DNA of 64,000 nt from Symbiodinium microadriaticum (taxonomy: Eukaryota > Sar > Dinophyceae > Suessiales > Symbiodiniaceae), in the NCBI GenBank assembly GCA_001939145.1, contig LSRX01000507.1, positions 146,815-210,814 of the forward strand, given 5' to 3'. The notes under the pieces were generated by a model. It had not been told where the DNA came from. It saw only the letters and a program-made list of their open reading frames with translations, and searched no databases. Positions within the stretch are counted from its first letter, which is position 1. Every line of letters begins with the position of its first letter. Shown piece by piece: positions 23,101 through 32,827 of the stretch. The position numbers and the translations under genes are program-made.

Positions 23101-23422
23101 AAAAAGTAACCGTCACAATGGAGCAGCTCTCACGCGAGCACGCCTCCACCGACGGATGGCGCCGACCACACTCGGCTGATCCAGCACCTCCCGGCCGGAC
23201 TAATCTACCTCTTGCAGATCTACCGGCCTAACCGGGGCCATCGCCTGCTCACCAGCCACGATCATGATGCCAGGAACCCGAAGAGGCGACGTGATCGGAA
23301 GGCCAAGGTCCTGTTGCATGCTGAAAATATCAGAGCAACTGGCTACGAACTGGACTCGCACGACCCTGCACAGCATACGAAGGAGGTGGTTTTCGCTAAC
23401 CTGCCGCAAATCAGTCCGGAAC
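23101..23422. other. Gap between recombinase and Gag frames
   Basis: This 320-base GC-rich stretch links the recombinase stop to the Gag region. A minus frame of 162 codons (23688-23200) crosses it. That frame overlaps the recombinase tail in another frame, is Arg-rich and shows no domain, so I do not call it. The space could hold a promoter or leader for Gag. Confidence 0.4.
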
Positions 23423-25240
23423 CTAATCGCTAGAACTGCTGCTAGAACTCGAAAGCGAGCTAGACGTGTCACCGCCCGAGCTCTGATCATCATCGGCCGC
23501 CTCTGGGCCCGAACTCGTCTGACCCTCAGAGGGAAAACATCGTTTGCATCTGGGCCACTCCGGGCGGGATGCACTCGTACGAAAGAACCGCGTGTTCCCG
23601 TACAAAATGCCGCAAGCTGTCGCCCACAGCTCCGGCCGAACTGAGGACTCTTCCTCATCTGGCAAATGCGCCCTCTTCGACCGCGCATTCACGATCAGCG
23701 TGGCCTCCTGTCCATGCCTATCCTTGAAATCTGTAAACTGCAACCGCAAAGCAGCCAGATCCGCATCTGCTCTGTGGGGCAAGCACGACTGCACTTCGCG
23801 CTGCGCCCGATCAGCCTGGTCACTCTGCCCTGGGCCTAAAGAGGGTGAGGGGTCACCTGCCACCAGCCGAGGCTGACCTGCGCCTGGGATGGGAAGGGTC
23901 TTGACAAGTGACCCAACACTTGGTTTGCAAGAGCATCTTGGGTCACTTCCTTCAACCCCACCCAAGCCAGCTGTCTCCGCTGGTGGCCCAGCCACCAAAG
24001 CTCTGGCCACCGTCCCTGGGACCAGTAACAAGGGGGCTGCCTGAAGATACTTCTGCACTGCAAGCGAAGACCAACGACCGTGCAATTGGACCATGTCGAA
24101 CCTCAGACCCAGAAGGTAAAGGTGTTGCGTCCCCGCCACTCGGAGCACGTGGCCAGTAAAACGTTCCACCTGAAGCCCAGCCTCATCCTGGCGGGTGGTG
24201 TGAACCCCCGCCCTCTGCAGAGTTTCGCGGATGGTGGAAATCATGTCCGACTTAGACAAGGCCCTGCCCCGATCGTCGGGAAACAGTGGCATCTTGGACA
24301 GTGCCAATCCCGCCTGAAGAATTTCCAATCGTTGAAGATGTCTCGCTCCAGCGTGCCAAGGGCACAGCGGCTGGCGCCTGACGGCGCACCCACAGTACAA
24401 TGCCCTGGTCGTCAATTCGCCTTGTGAGGAACTCTTGTGTGCAGGCAGAAGCATGTGGAGCTGTCCATGTTGAAAATACAAATGTGTGGAAGAAGCTGAA
24501 GCCATCTCAATCTCCCTCATGCAGAAGTAAGCAGCCACAAGCAAAGCATCCACCGCAGCCGGTAAGTCCGACCACGAAAAAGCCTGAAATTCGGACCCCT
24601 CCACGACTGCATGCGAAATCTCTCGCAGATCAAAGGAGTCCTTCAGGGCAGATGGGCCAAGGCCCCGCCGCACCGACCTAATACAGTCACGTATGATGGC
24701 TCTGAGGTGTGACGGCACCGGCATATGAAGACGTCGAACCTGAAACGAGGCCGCTGCAGAAAAATACTGCTCCGAAGATCGATATCTCCCGCGCTTGAGG
24801 GAGGCTGCAACCGCTCTAACGTTGCGTTCATCCAAAGGAAATGCAGGTAGCTCCCACTTGGCGCAAAGCCGACGCCACACGAGGATCCGACTCTCGTACG
24901 GTCCCGTCGTCGTCTTAGCCAGAACCTCCTTGTCTAGCTCCTCCAGAGCCTGAGCTCGGTTCGATGGTTCACCTGCCAGCAAGGCCTCCTGAAGGGAAGC
25001 CCTCTGGCGCTTCCGAACTGGCGGTTGGTCTGCCCGCCACTGGGGCAGAACTAAAGAAGAGCCGCTGGATCCCGCCACCAACAGCTCCAATTGCCATCTC
25101 TGAACCCCGGCATCTAACAAGCGCTGCCATGAACTCTGAACCGCATCAAGGGAAAAAACCTCAGCCTGAACGAAAAGAGGGGCCACATCCGAAATTCCCC
25201 GGTCCCGAAGAACCTCCCAAAGCAAGGCCGCCGAGGCCAT
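23423..25240 (-). CDS. Tyrosine recombinase of the retroelement
   Basis: The predicted role is integration of the circular retrotransposon DNA by site-specific strand exchange. In the 605-residue frame the catalytic set is complete and ordered: Arg242 in YFCMREIEMAS (box I), His364 and Arg367 in TGHVLRVAG (H-x-x-R), His387 in HGRWSS, and the nucleophile Tyr398 in VQKYLQAA. An N-terminal SAM-like helical region (about 95-200) precedes the catalytic domain. Two cysteine-rich insertions (CGCAVRRQPLC near 283-293) may bind metal. The C-terminal 200 residues are unrelated to recombinases. They include CGILYGNTRFFR and CKRCFP, and end in an Asp/Ser-rich tail. The ATG follows an in-frame TGA, so the start is well placed, and it overlaps the preceding frame by 127 bases. 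Confidence 0.88.
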   Translation of the reverse strand: MASAALLWEVLRDRGISDVAPLFVQAEVFSLDAVQSSWQRLLDAGVQRWQLELLVAGSSGSSLVLPQWRADQPPVRKRQRASLQEALLAGEPSNRAQALEELDKEVLAKTTTGPYESRILVWRRLCAKWELPAFPLDERNVRAVAASLKRGRYRSSEQYFSAAASFQVRRLHMPVPSHLRAIIRDCIRSVRRGLGPSALKDSFDLREISHAVVEGSEFQAFSWSDLPAAVDALLVAAYFCMREIEMASASSTHLYFQHGQLHMLLPAHKSSSQGELTTRALYCGCAVRRQPLCPWHAGARHLQRLEILQAGLALSKMPLFPDDRGRALSKSDMISTIRETLQRAGVHTTRQDEAGLQVERFTGHVLRVAGTQHLYLLGLRFDMVQLHGRWSSLAVQKYLQAAPLLLVPGTVARALVAGPPAETAGLGGVEGSDPRCSCKPSVGSLVKTLPIPGAGQPRLVAGDPSPSLGPGQSDQADRAQREVQSCLPHRADADLAALRLQFTDFKDRHGQEATLIVNARSKRAHLPDEEESSVRPELWATACGILYGNTRFFRTSASRPEWPRCKRCFPSEGQTSSGPEAADDDQSSGGDTSSSLSSSSSSSSD

Positions 25241-25713
25241 GAGCCGAAGAGAGCTTCAGCCCGAGAACACAAGCATAAGGGGAGGCACAACATGTTGGCA
25301 CTGCACGGGTCCTGCCCCACGGTGCGGAGCATCTTCGTGAGAGTCGCGGCTGCCTCTGTCTCGGGGCCTGCCTCAAGAGGTAAAATAATAGCCAACTGGA
25401 CCTTAGAAGACAAGATCACGGTGATTTCGGCATCCAGGGTAGCCCCAGCCGCGGAAAGTCCCAAGCCCTGCTGTGAAAGGACCCCCGTACCCACAGGTTC
25501 CATGGAATTCACCTGCAGACTCGTGAGCAGATCCAAGAGCGGGAGCAGGGCCAATGCGTCATCCCGGAGAGCATGGGAATGTATGGTGATCAGCGCGTGC
25601 CGAAGGCGCTCGAACAGCCTGTCGTAGATCTCGCCTGCTTCCATGCCAGCCAAGACCGTCAAAGCTGCAACACGCCGGTGCGCGAACTCCAACGCTCGCA
25701 CCGTACACGCCAT
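25114..25713 (-). CDS. Unknown first ORF of the retroelement
   Basis: An ATG at 25713 opens 199 codons. The first 155 or so are alpha-helical in character (GEIYDRLFERLRHALITIHS, ALALLPLLDLLTSL). The last 45 overlap the recombinase frame and are Phe/Arg-rich, so they are probably not selected as protein. The recombinase is in the -1 frame relative to this one. A TTT TTT run in the overlap is a conceivable slip site that would fuse the two, although translation would then skip the recombinase's first residues. No family is recognised. It may be a Gag-like or accessory protein of the element. Confidence 0.5.
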   Translation of the reverse strand: MACTVRALEFAHRRVAALTVLAGMEAGEIYDRLFERLRHALITIHSHALRDDALALLPLLDLLTSLQVNSMEPVGTGVLSQQGLGLSAAGATLDAEITVILSSKVQLAIILPLEAGPETEAAATLTKMLRTVGQDPCSANMLCLPLCLCSRAEALFGSWPRRPCFGRFFGTGEFRMWPLFSFRLRFFPLMRFRVHGSAC

Positions 25714-25742
25714 GCCTAACCCACTCTGAAAAGACAGAAGAG

Positions 25743-25779
25743 GATCTCGAGCACAGCAGCTGCGCAGCTTCTCGAGATC
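25743..25779. repeat. Perfect inverted repeat upstream of the first retroelement ORF
   Basis: The arms GATCTCGAG (25743-25751) and CTCGAGATC (25771-25779) are exact complements. The 19-base centre contains the palindrome GCTGCGCAGC. It begins 30 bases upstream of the first ORF's ATG. It could be a terminal, promoter or recombination structure of the element. No matching copy was found at the other end by eye. Confidence 0.6.
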
Positions 25780-25854
25780 AGATTACATTTGTCACACAAG
25801 ACTGAAAGTCTGAACCTACAATGGCAAGATACTGTTGGGTAGTGCTCTAAAGTT

Positions 25855-25899
25855 AGGGTCCCTCTCAGGGTCCTGTTGGGGACTTAAAAAGGGACCCTG
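25855..25899. repeat. Nested inverted repeat AGGGTCCC / GGGACCCT
   Basis: AGGGTCCC at 25855-25862 and CAGGGTCC at 25866-25873 can each pair with the overlapping GGGACCCTG at 25891-25899. This gives two alternative hairpins. It lies just outside the inverted repeat at 25743. Confidence 0.6.
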
Positions 25900-25939
25900 A
25901 TCTAGAGAACTACGCTTTTGGAGAGCTCTTTTTATTTGG

Positions 25940-28900
25940 ATTCTGAAGGTGTCTAAGGGGTATGAACCCACAAGAAATCCCGTCCCGCTGGATCCGGGCC
26001 TGGATCCCGAAGTTGGAACCTGGCTCTTTGCTCAGCAAGGGATGCGGGTTATTGGGGTTTAGGCTTCAGGGAAGTCTAAAGCCCTGTAATCTACCTCTAC
26101 TCCAATGTTCGAAACCGAGTCTGAAGTACACCAACGAACACTCAAGATACAACTCCATAAAACTTGAAGTCCCGAAGTCCAGGCAAGCCAGAAGTCGATG
26201 GAGGGTTTTAAGCTTTCAGTTTAGAGTTGGCAAGCAGCACGTGGTCCGGGTAGGTTTGGAGCGACACCGCCTCCCCACGAGCCAATCGACCTTGGGAAGT
26301 GGAATGAAAGGAGCAAATCTTTTTCTGGCTCCTCCAAGGGTCCCGAACCTGTCGGGCAGGCAGAGTACGGTACAGAGAGTAGGGGGAAGAGCTTAGGGCA
26401 CAGGGCTTACACAAGGGTATACGGGCAAACAGTATATATGAAATAGGGTTCTGGTTGAAGCAGCGAACGGACATATCCTGCATTATGTTCGGTAATGTAC
26501 CCTAATGGGAATCATGGAATTGTGGAGCATGCCTCTAAACCCTAAGTGCTCAAAGGATATTTATCCCGGACACTCTACAGCCCTTCTGAGACCAAATTAT
26601 CATTTAGAGGCCTCTTCTTTGGCGAAAGGATTCCAGGACCTCTAGGAAGCTGGGAGATGAGCAAGCAGATTCAGCTCCTGCCGTTGGTCCACTGACCCGG
26701 ACATGAATGCGTCCAGGACTCTCAACCCCATGTCCCATCGTGTCTTAACTGACGACTGGGTCTCGCTAGTGCTGACTGGAACACTACTCAATTACGACAT
26801 CATGGTAGCGTCAGTGAGGACGCGGCCCACATGTGTGTTCTCTTCATCCGGGTCAGGGTGGATGAAATACCTTGGCAGCGGCGTGCTTGGCCAGAAATGC
26901 CACAACCCCTTGGTTGAGGATCCCTTGCCGAAGAAGGCTACTACAGATAGACTTGCCAATAAGGGCTTTGCGGTCTGTGGGCATTTACGGCCAGAAGGCG
27001 CCCACACCCATAGCAAAGTCAACGAATAAAATCCAGTGACGTCTCCGTGAAGCCTGAGCCCTAAGCCTTTGAGGCAACCACGGCATCTGTGTACAAAGCC
27101 GGTGGGCGCATTAAGTTTGAACAAATCACGCTACCTGCTGTGGACAAGGAGGAAAAGTGATGTCGTGCTAATGGTGATGGTGATGATGGCAGCATCAATG
27201 CTTACAAATGCACGTGTGCAGATATCTCACTGGGTGCCACCGTAGTCTTGTCTGCCCTGTTATGGCATGCCTTGTCGAGGTGATGAGGTTGAACATGCAA
27301 TGCGGCATTCAAGAAGGTACCTATCCTGGCCCGTCCCTCCGTAGTTCAGTACGCAGTTTCGTAGCGGCAGACTATCGGTTACCATAATGCCGATAGCAAA
27401 CGACATGGGTCGCACTTCGGACGACCTTGAGATGATCACTATGTCGCTGACTGACATCTTGGCGTTGTGACAGTGGCAATACCGCTTTCGGAACAGTGGT
27501 GGTTTGCTTAGCATTCGTACTTGTAGCTTGTCATCGCTATACAGGAACGACAAACACAACAAACCTTCGGGCCCCTTCTGGCAGCCAAGAGCACAGGTCC
27601 AGCGGACCTCGGTCGTCCAGAAGGTGCCAGAAGCTGCCTGCCAGCGGCTGGCCATGGAACAGAAAGTCCTGAACTGAACCCTGAGCCCCCTTTACTCAGT
27701 GCAAGAGATCCAGACACCTCAAAAAGTTATGAAAAAAACACGGCGGTGCTGTGCAAAGTTCGGAGCCTTGCGGTTGCAGCAGATGGTTTAAGGCATAGGC
27801 TCGGAGTTGATTGAAATTCTAATCAGATGTTGGGACGCAGGGTGCAGACAAAGCTATTGATTTCGAGTGTAGGCTTCAGTTTCACCAGGGTTCGCCAGAA
27901 ATCAAACATTGCACATCGGTGAGGCTTTCAACTTTCCTGCCAAGCCACATTGCAGGCCGCCCGCCGCCTAGCAGTCTAGTCGGGTACCAGGCTCTCACGA
28001 CAAAGCAATAGTGGCAGCAGTAGCGGTAGTAGCGGTACTAGTAGCAGTGACTGCCGATCCTCCTTTTCAAGAACCAGAGTAAGTAGTCGCAAAAGCCACG
28101 GGAGTAATAGCCATTGTCGTACAATTGACAACAACAGCAACAGCAGCAGTGACACTCAACTCATAGTCATCATCCTCTTCGTCGTCATCATCATCGTCAT
28201 CATCCCGACCATCACCATCACCACCATCGTCACCATCATGGTAGTGCTCAATAAGGATGCGACACCTGCTTGGTGTGACCTATTTTCAACACATCAATGG
28301 TCGTTGACAGTACAGCACTGGCAACAAGTCCAACCGTATGAGTGGTGCGTCAAGGCTTTCGCTGTGCCCTACACACCGAAACCACTAGCGAACATTCTCC
28401 TCGGAGTTCTGTCCGGGGCACGGCATGCTCCGCATCATCTTCCACCGAACAGAAATCCTGGCCAGGGCTTCTCGGCTCTGGTTGACATCTTGATGCTGCC
28501 TTTTAACCTGCTCCTACATACCCCTGAACAGACTATTTTTCCTCAATCTCCAGTCCCAGCATTGGAACTCAACTGAACCCTGAAACCTCCACTCCAACCT
28601 AACTCTCGAAAGACTAAATCTGGACATTAATTTCATTTCCAAGTCAAAGTTCAGAAGCCCGGGCAGTCAGGGTCTAGGCTTCGGTTTAGGGCCGTAAGAT
28701 CTAGGGCTTGACAGATCGAAGATGCAGGAACTTGCTGTTGCCGTTTAGGGCCGAGGGTCTCCAAGATAGGGGCCTTTAAAATCAGCATAGGGTTTGGGGG
28801 GCGATGCATCTATGCCTATATATGCCATTCTTATCTTAGGAACGCTAGAATCATTTGTGCCCCTGTGATCAGCCCTGACGTTCGAAACCTGCCCAAAACC

Positions 28901-30960
28901 TAAGTTCTCCGGGGAGATCACCAAAAAGGAAAACATACTCCGTCCACGCGAAAACTTAGGTGGGTAGCAGAGTATCGAAGAGCGTTGCACCTGAATGCGC
29001 AGAATTCCCAGAACCTGAAAAAAGAATCAGACGAGTCACAACTACGATGAGCTACGTCCAAGTTCGCTGGGCTACTTCTTGGGCAGCCACTGCTACCAGC
29101 CTCCGAAGGCTCTCCCTCCGCGCCTCGCTGGCGTTCGCCGCTGAGCAGGAGTGAGGCGTGCAGATGCCACAGGAGAAAGGGCAGCTCTTCTTGTAGAAGT
29201 CCTGGGTATAAGCCCTAAACCCACACCTCTGGCCAGAAAATCCGCGCCAAAGTCTGAACTAGAAACCGCGAGCCCTCAAGCTCAAACCTCAAACCCTGAC
29301 CCTTGAACCCCGAACCCTGAATGCAAAACTCCTCTGTTCCCTCGTAGAACCCTTTCCGGAACCGTAATCACCCCCCAAACAACCGCTAAACCATCCGAAG
29401 GTCAGGCTGTAATGTTCATCCATCGTGCTACCAGTCCCCCGCACCATGCATACCCGATGTGTCTTTTTCTCCCACATGATGGCAAGGCCGGCTTGGGCAG
29501 TGCTAAGAGCGCGAGGGTTCGGCCTACTTTGTTTTTTGGGCTTCGGCCACCAAGCTGCGCCATCATCGCAGCGACCTTCCAGTGACCAAGCATAGCACAG
29601 GTTGCTGGCGTCCCCACACCTCCTTCGCCACACGACGGGCCGTCAGAGGATACTTCCTAGCTAAAGAACTTTTTGATCCTAAGTCCGAAGCTCCAACTCC
29701 AACCATTGCCGGGACGTCATCAATGTGACCACGTCCGACAGCTAATACTCGCATGTCCCACACTGCATTCCCAACGGGTAAGGACAACAAGATAGAACTC
29801 AACGTGGCAAACTCTTCCATGTTGCTTCACGAAAAAATTCGTTGTGTTGAACGGACGATGTTGGAATCGAACTGCCGACTCCAATTGAAGTGCTCTAGCA
29901 AAGCAGGGTCAGGCCAGGCCGCTCACCCGCTTGGGCGAGGGTTGCCAGCGCAAGCAGCGACCACCTGAGGCAACAGACACGACAGTACCGGGCAGCTTAG
30001 GCCCAAACCTTACCAGAAATCTTCTCTAAGAGTTTTCGACTATACTGTATTGCTTCTACAAGATATTCCTTGCTGGAGGGTGGCTAGCAGTAGCACTCAC
30101 AATCGTAACAATGATAACAGCTCAGAGCTCTAAAACAATTTTACCGGGGCGTTCATGCCCTGAAACCAATACCTCAAGCGTGAAGCCGGGCGACAACTCG
30201 TGCGCATCCGGAAATTTCAGCTTTGCCCTACACCCTAAATCCAAGACCCTAAAACCCAAACGTGCCCAAACCGTGAAGCCCTGAACTCTCAATGGTAGCA
30301 CTCTGCCCCCGGCCTCGTCATCCGCCTTTCAGCGGCAGCTGCTAGACGTCCACCTTCCGCTGGCAAACAGAGACATCCGTCTTTGATAACAGGCCATTTG
30401 GGGTTTGGAGGCTTGAGGGCTAATGAGGGTTAATGCTTCAGCCTCCAGGGTCCGAGCCCTACAACCCAAGCCCTATAAACGCCATGCCATGTAGTCATAT
30501 AGTGTTCAGGGCAGAGGTTAGGGTTGAGTCGGGGCTTTGGATTTTGGGGTTCAGGGATTCTGCGGGGGGCTCTAGAGGCTTTACGCAGTTCGGGCTTGAG
30601 GTGGTTTAGGGCTTTTACGGATCTTCCGTCAGGACCTTTAACATGTATAGTTTACGAAAGAGTGCAACTTACGGCAAGACCTATACTGTTAGATCAAGGT
30701 TAGAGCTGCACCAAGCAAACCAGCTGTACACGGTCAGTACTCTTTGAGTATGACAATACTGTCGGTATGCCGTCTTTCCAACCAATACTGTTGAACGGAC
30801 CAGGACTGCCAGTGCTATGTTGATGACGAGTGCCTTGGTAAGTTCTTGTTGCCAGTATGTTAGCTTTTGTGCTGCTAGGTTGGCACAAACAGTGACAAAG
30901 TCTCATACCTCAATATGGCACATATGGATACCTTAACCTCAAACTAACCGCCTTCAAGCC
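25940..30960. other. Spacer without a supportable gene
   Basis: The sequence is dominated by degenerate CCCTAAAC/GGGTTTAG words, with a trinucleotide microsatellite cluster at 28009-28230. Frames at 27260-27655 and 29289-29633 on the minus strand look faintly protein-like, but each competes with another open frame, and neither has a family match or clear splice sites. Confidence 0.45.
28009..28230. repeat. Compound trinucleotide microsatellite (GTA/GCA, ACA, CAT/CGT)
   Basis: AGCAGTAGCGGTAGTAG units are followed by ACAACAACAGCAACAGCAGC and then CATCATCGTCATCATC units, with unique sequence between. Confidence 0.8.
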
Positions 30961-30972
30961 TAAACTCTTAAC

Positions 30973-31061
30973 CTGCAGGCCTGCGAAAATGTCTCGCCGG
31001 CCGCTGCCGTAGCTCCCATGATGCTTCCCATGGCCACATCACCGGGCGAGCAGAGTTGAGA
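30973..31061 (-). CDS. Possible small exon, unknown protein
   Basis: The segment lies between CACCCGCAG|T and CTGCAG|GTTAAG. One frame reads SQLCSPGDVAMGSIMGATAA and then AGETFSQAC, a Gly/Ala-rich stretch that could be a membrane or packed helix. A second frame is also open across the same exon. The call rests on splice-site fit only. Confidence 0.25.
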
Positions 31062-32109
31062 CTGCGGGTGTTGGAATACCATTCCGGGCCTGGGTTTATA
31101 CGGCTTTAGTACATTAGGGTTTTGGAGTCTAGGATTCAGAGTTATGCTCACGGATAGGGGCATGGCTGAAGGGCTGTAGGGTATTGAGGGCTTTGGGTCG
31201 GGAAGTCCATAGATTCCATGCGTATGTAGACTCTGATCCACGAATTCCTTGCTGAGGTCCTGAGCATTCGGATCCCTGCTACACAGTCCTTGTTCAGGCA
31301 AGGGTGCTTATTCATGAGGCGTCTGCATTTCCTCTATCGGGCGCACTCGTGCAACCCATCACGCTGAGTCACCTGCAGTTGTCTCCAATCTACCGCGGTG
31401 CGGTCGTGGAGTGCCCTCAACCTTTAGGATTCGACTTTGGGAGCAAGACCCCCCAACCGCCCCAACCCCGAAGTCGCCAAAGCCCCGAGCCTATAGGCTC
31501 AGAGATCTGCTGAGCTCCCCGGCCGCTTTAGCTCCTCCAGGCGCCTTTCGGGCTGGTTAGCAGGTTATGGGTTCCACACAGCGACACAGATGTACGCTGA
31601 CGAAGAACCCTAAATGCCCTTTAGCCTTACAAATGCCATACACCCCAGAAAAACTGCACAAAGCCTGAACAGACCTATAAAGTCGTCTCGCCGAACCACT
31701 ATGTATGCCTAAGAAAACCAGCTATCGTCGACGGATCTCCACAACATGGCCCCTGTGGTCACATTCACGAGAATAAGACGCACCATGCCTATTGTATAGT
31801 AAGCGTGCTTTGTGTGTGGGCCTGTGCAAATTTGGCCCATATCCACGGGTATAGGAAAGCTCAAAAACAAGAATATGCGCCTCAACGCTTCCTTGCCGGT
31901 CAGGTGTCGTGCTGCGGCCGAGAAAGCTACAACCTCTCAGGCCGTAGGATGGATTTCGTCGGCTTGGGGCTTGGACTCCTGACACAGATTCACCCATTCA
32001 GGTGAGGCTTCTGCGTTTTTCAGACCTTTCACGTGAATTTAGACATGAAGGTACCGCTACTCCAGTTTAGGATGCAGACACCAGGGAAAACACGACACAC
32101 CAGTGTCGA

Positions 32110-32340
32110 GGCGGGACATACCGTTATCATTACCATCATCATCAGGAACTTCTTCATCATCGGCTGGAGCAGAAGCATCTGCTGCAATGAAGAACAACAG
32201 CAGCAACACCATCATTGTCATCGACATCGCTATCATCACTACGATATCATCTTCAACACGGCCAGCAACGAATCATCCTCTTCCCACTACGCTGCTACTC
32301 CTATTACTGCTGCAGCTGCTGCGGCGCTTTCTTCCACATA
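32110..32340. repeat. Trinucleotide-rich (ATC/AGC) low-complexity stretch
   Basis: ATCATTACCATCATCATC, CAGCAGCAACACCATC and GCTGCAGCTGCTGCG units fill about 230 bases and keep several short frames open on both strands. Confidence 0.7.
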
Positions 32341-32623
32341 AGTAAGCAGCTTAAGCATCACACCAAACCACAGAGCCTACACCCTACGAACGAACCAGCG
32401 ATCCAGAACCCATGCACACCCTGAACCCTTATCCCTCCACACAACACCTTCAACAAAGTGAGGGATCTCAGTGTCGATACTGTCTTTACTCTCCAGCGCC
32501 GCGTCAAAGGCCTCTTTGGGAGCCCGTTGACCCCGCTTGGAAGCTTTCGATGCCTCAGGGGTGTCGCAACAGTTCGGCAATATGGTTTTTCAGGGTTTGG
32601 GGCTCTAGGGCCTTGAGACTATG

Positions 32624-32827
32624 CTACAGGAGTCTAAGGCCTTGTAGCGTTTGGGTTTCGGGCTGGGGTTCAGAGTCTTCGGGGTCAGAGCTTCCGCACC
32701 AAATCTCCCGAATTGCGGAGACCGCTGTGTCTAGACAAGGGGCGAAGAGTTCAGGGGTCTTGGGGTCATCCATGTGCCCATCCTGATCATACCAGTCAAA
32801 GGCCAAAGTATAAACTACACTACGCAA
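32624..32827 (-). CDS. Possible exon, unknown protein
   Basis: The minus strand reads VVYTLAFDWYDQDGHMDDPK and then TPELFAPCLDTAVSAIREIW. This is acidic, aromatic and protein-like compared with the surrounding spacer. Candidate splice sites lie inside it (GATCAG|G and ACAGCG|GT), so the true exon may be shorter. No family is recognised. Confidence 0.3.
   Translation of the reverse strand: MRSVVYTLAFDWYDQDGHMDDPKTPELFAPCLDTAVSAIREIWCGSSDPEDSEPQPETQTLQGLRLL

Larger units (their letters stand above)
18075..25779 (-). mobile_element. Tyrosine-recombinase retrotransposon carrying a cytosine-5 DNA methyltransferase
   Basis: Five consecutive minus-strand open frames form one transcription-direction block, much denser in coding than anything around it. 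In order they are an unknown protein, a tyrosine recombinase, a Gag-like protein, a C5-DNA methyltransferase and an RT-RNase H. RT-RNase H with a tyrosine recombinase defines the DIRS/Ngaro class of retrotransposons, which integrate a circular DNA copy without an integrase. No LTRs, integrase or protease were seen. The Dnmt3-like methyltransferase is not the DAM-like N6-adenine methylase typical of DIRS elements. The outer ends are not established. The inverted repeat at 25743-25779 is taken as a provisional 5' limit, and the 3' limit is simply the RT stop codon. Confidence 0.85.

Noticed and set aside
23200-23688. Minus-strand frame of 162 codons between recombinase and Gag
   Set aside because: It overlaps the recombinase tail in another frame, is Arg/Val-rich and shows no domain; coding is not supported.
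23423-25240. Recombinase as an independent Crypton-type transposon
   Set aside because: Crypton elements carry only a recombinase. Here it directly adjoins Gag-MTase-RT on the same strand with similar GC content, so one element is the simpler reading, though abutting elements are not excluded.
18075-25779. LTR (Ty3/copia) retrotransposon
   Set aside because: No integrase, no aspartic protease motif and no long direct terminal repeats were seen, whereas a full tyrosine recombinase is present.
25962-26396. Plus-strand frame of 144 codons just outside the retroelement
   Set aside because: Low-complexity and crossing telomere-like words; no domain and no link to the element's strand.
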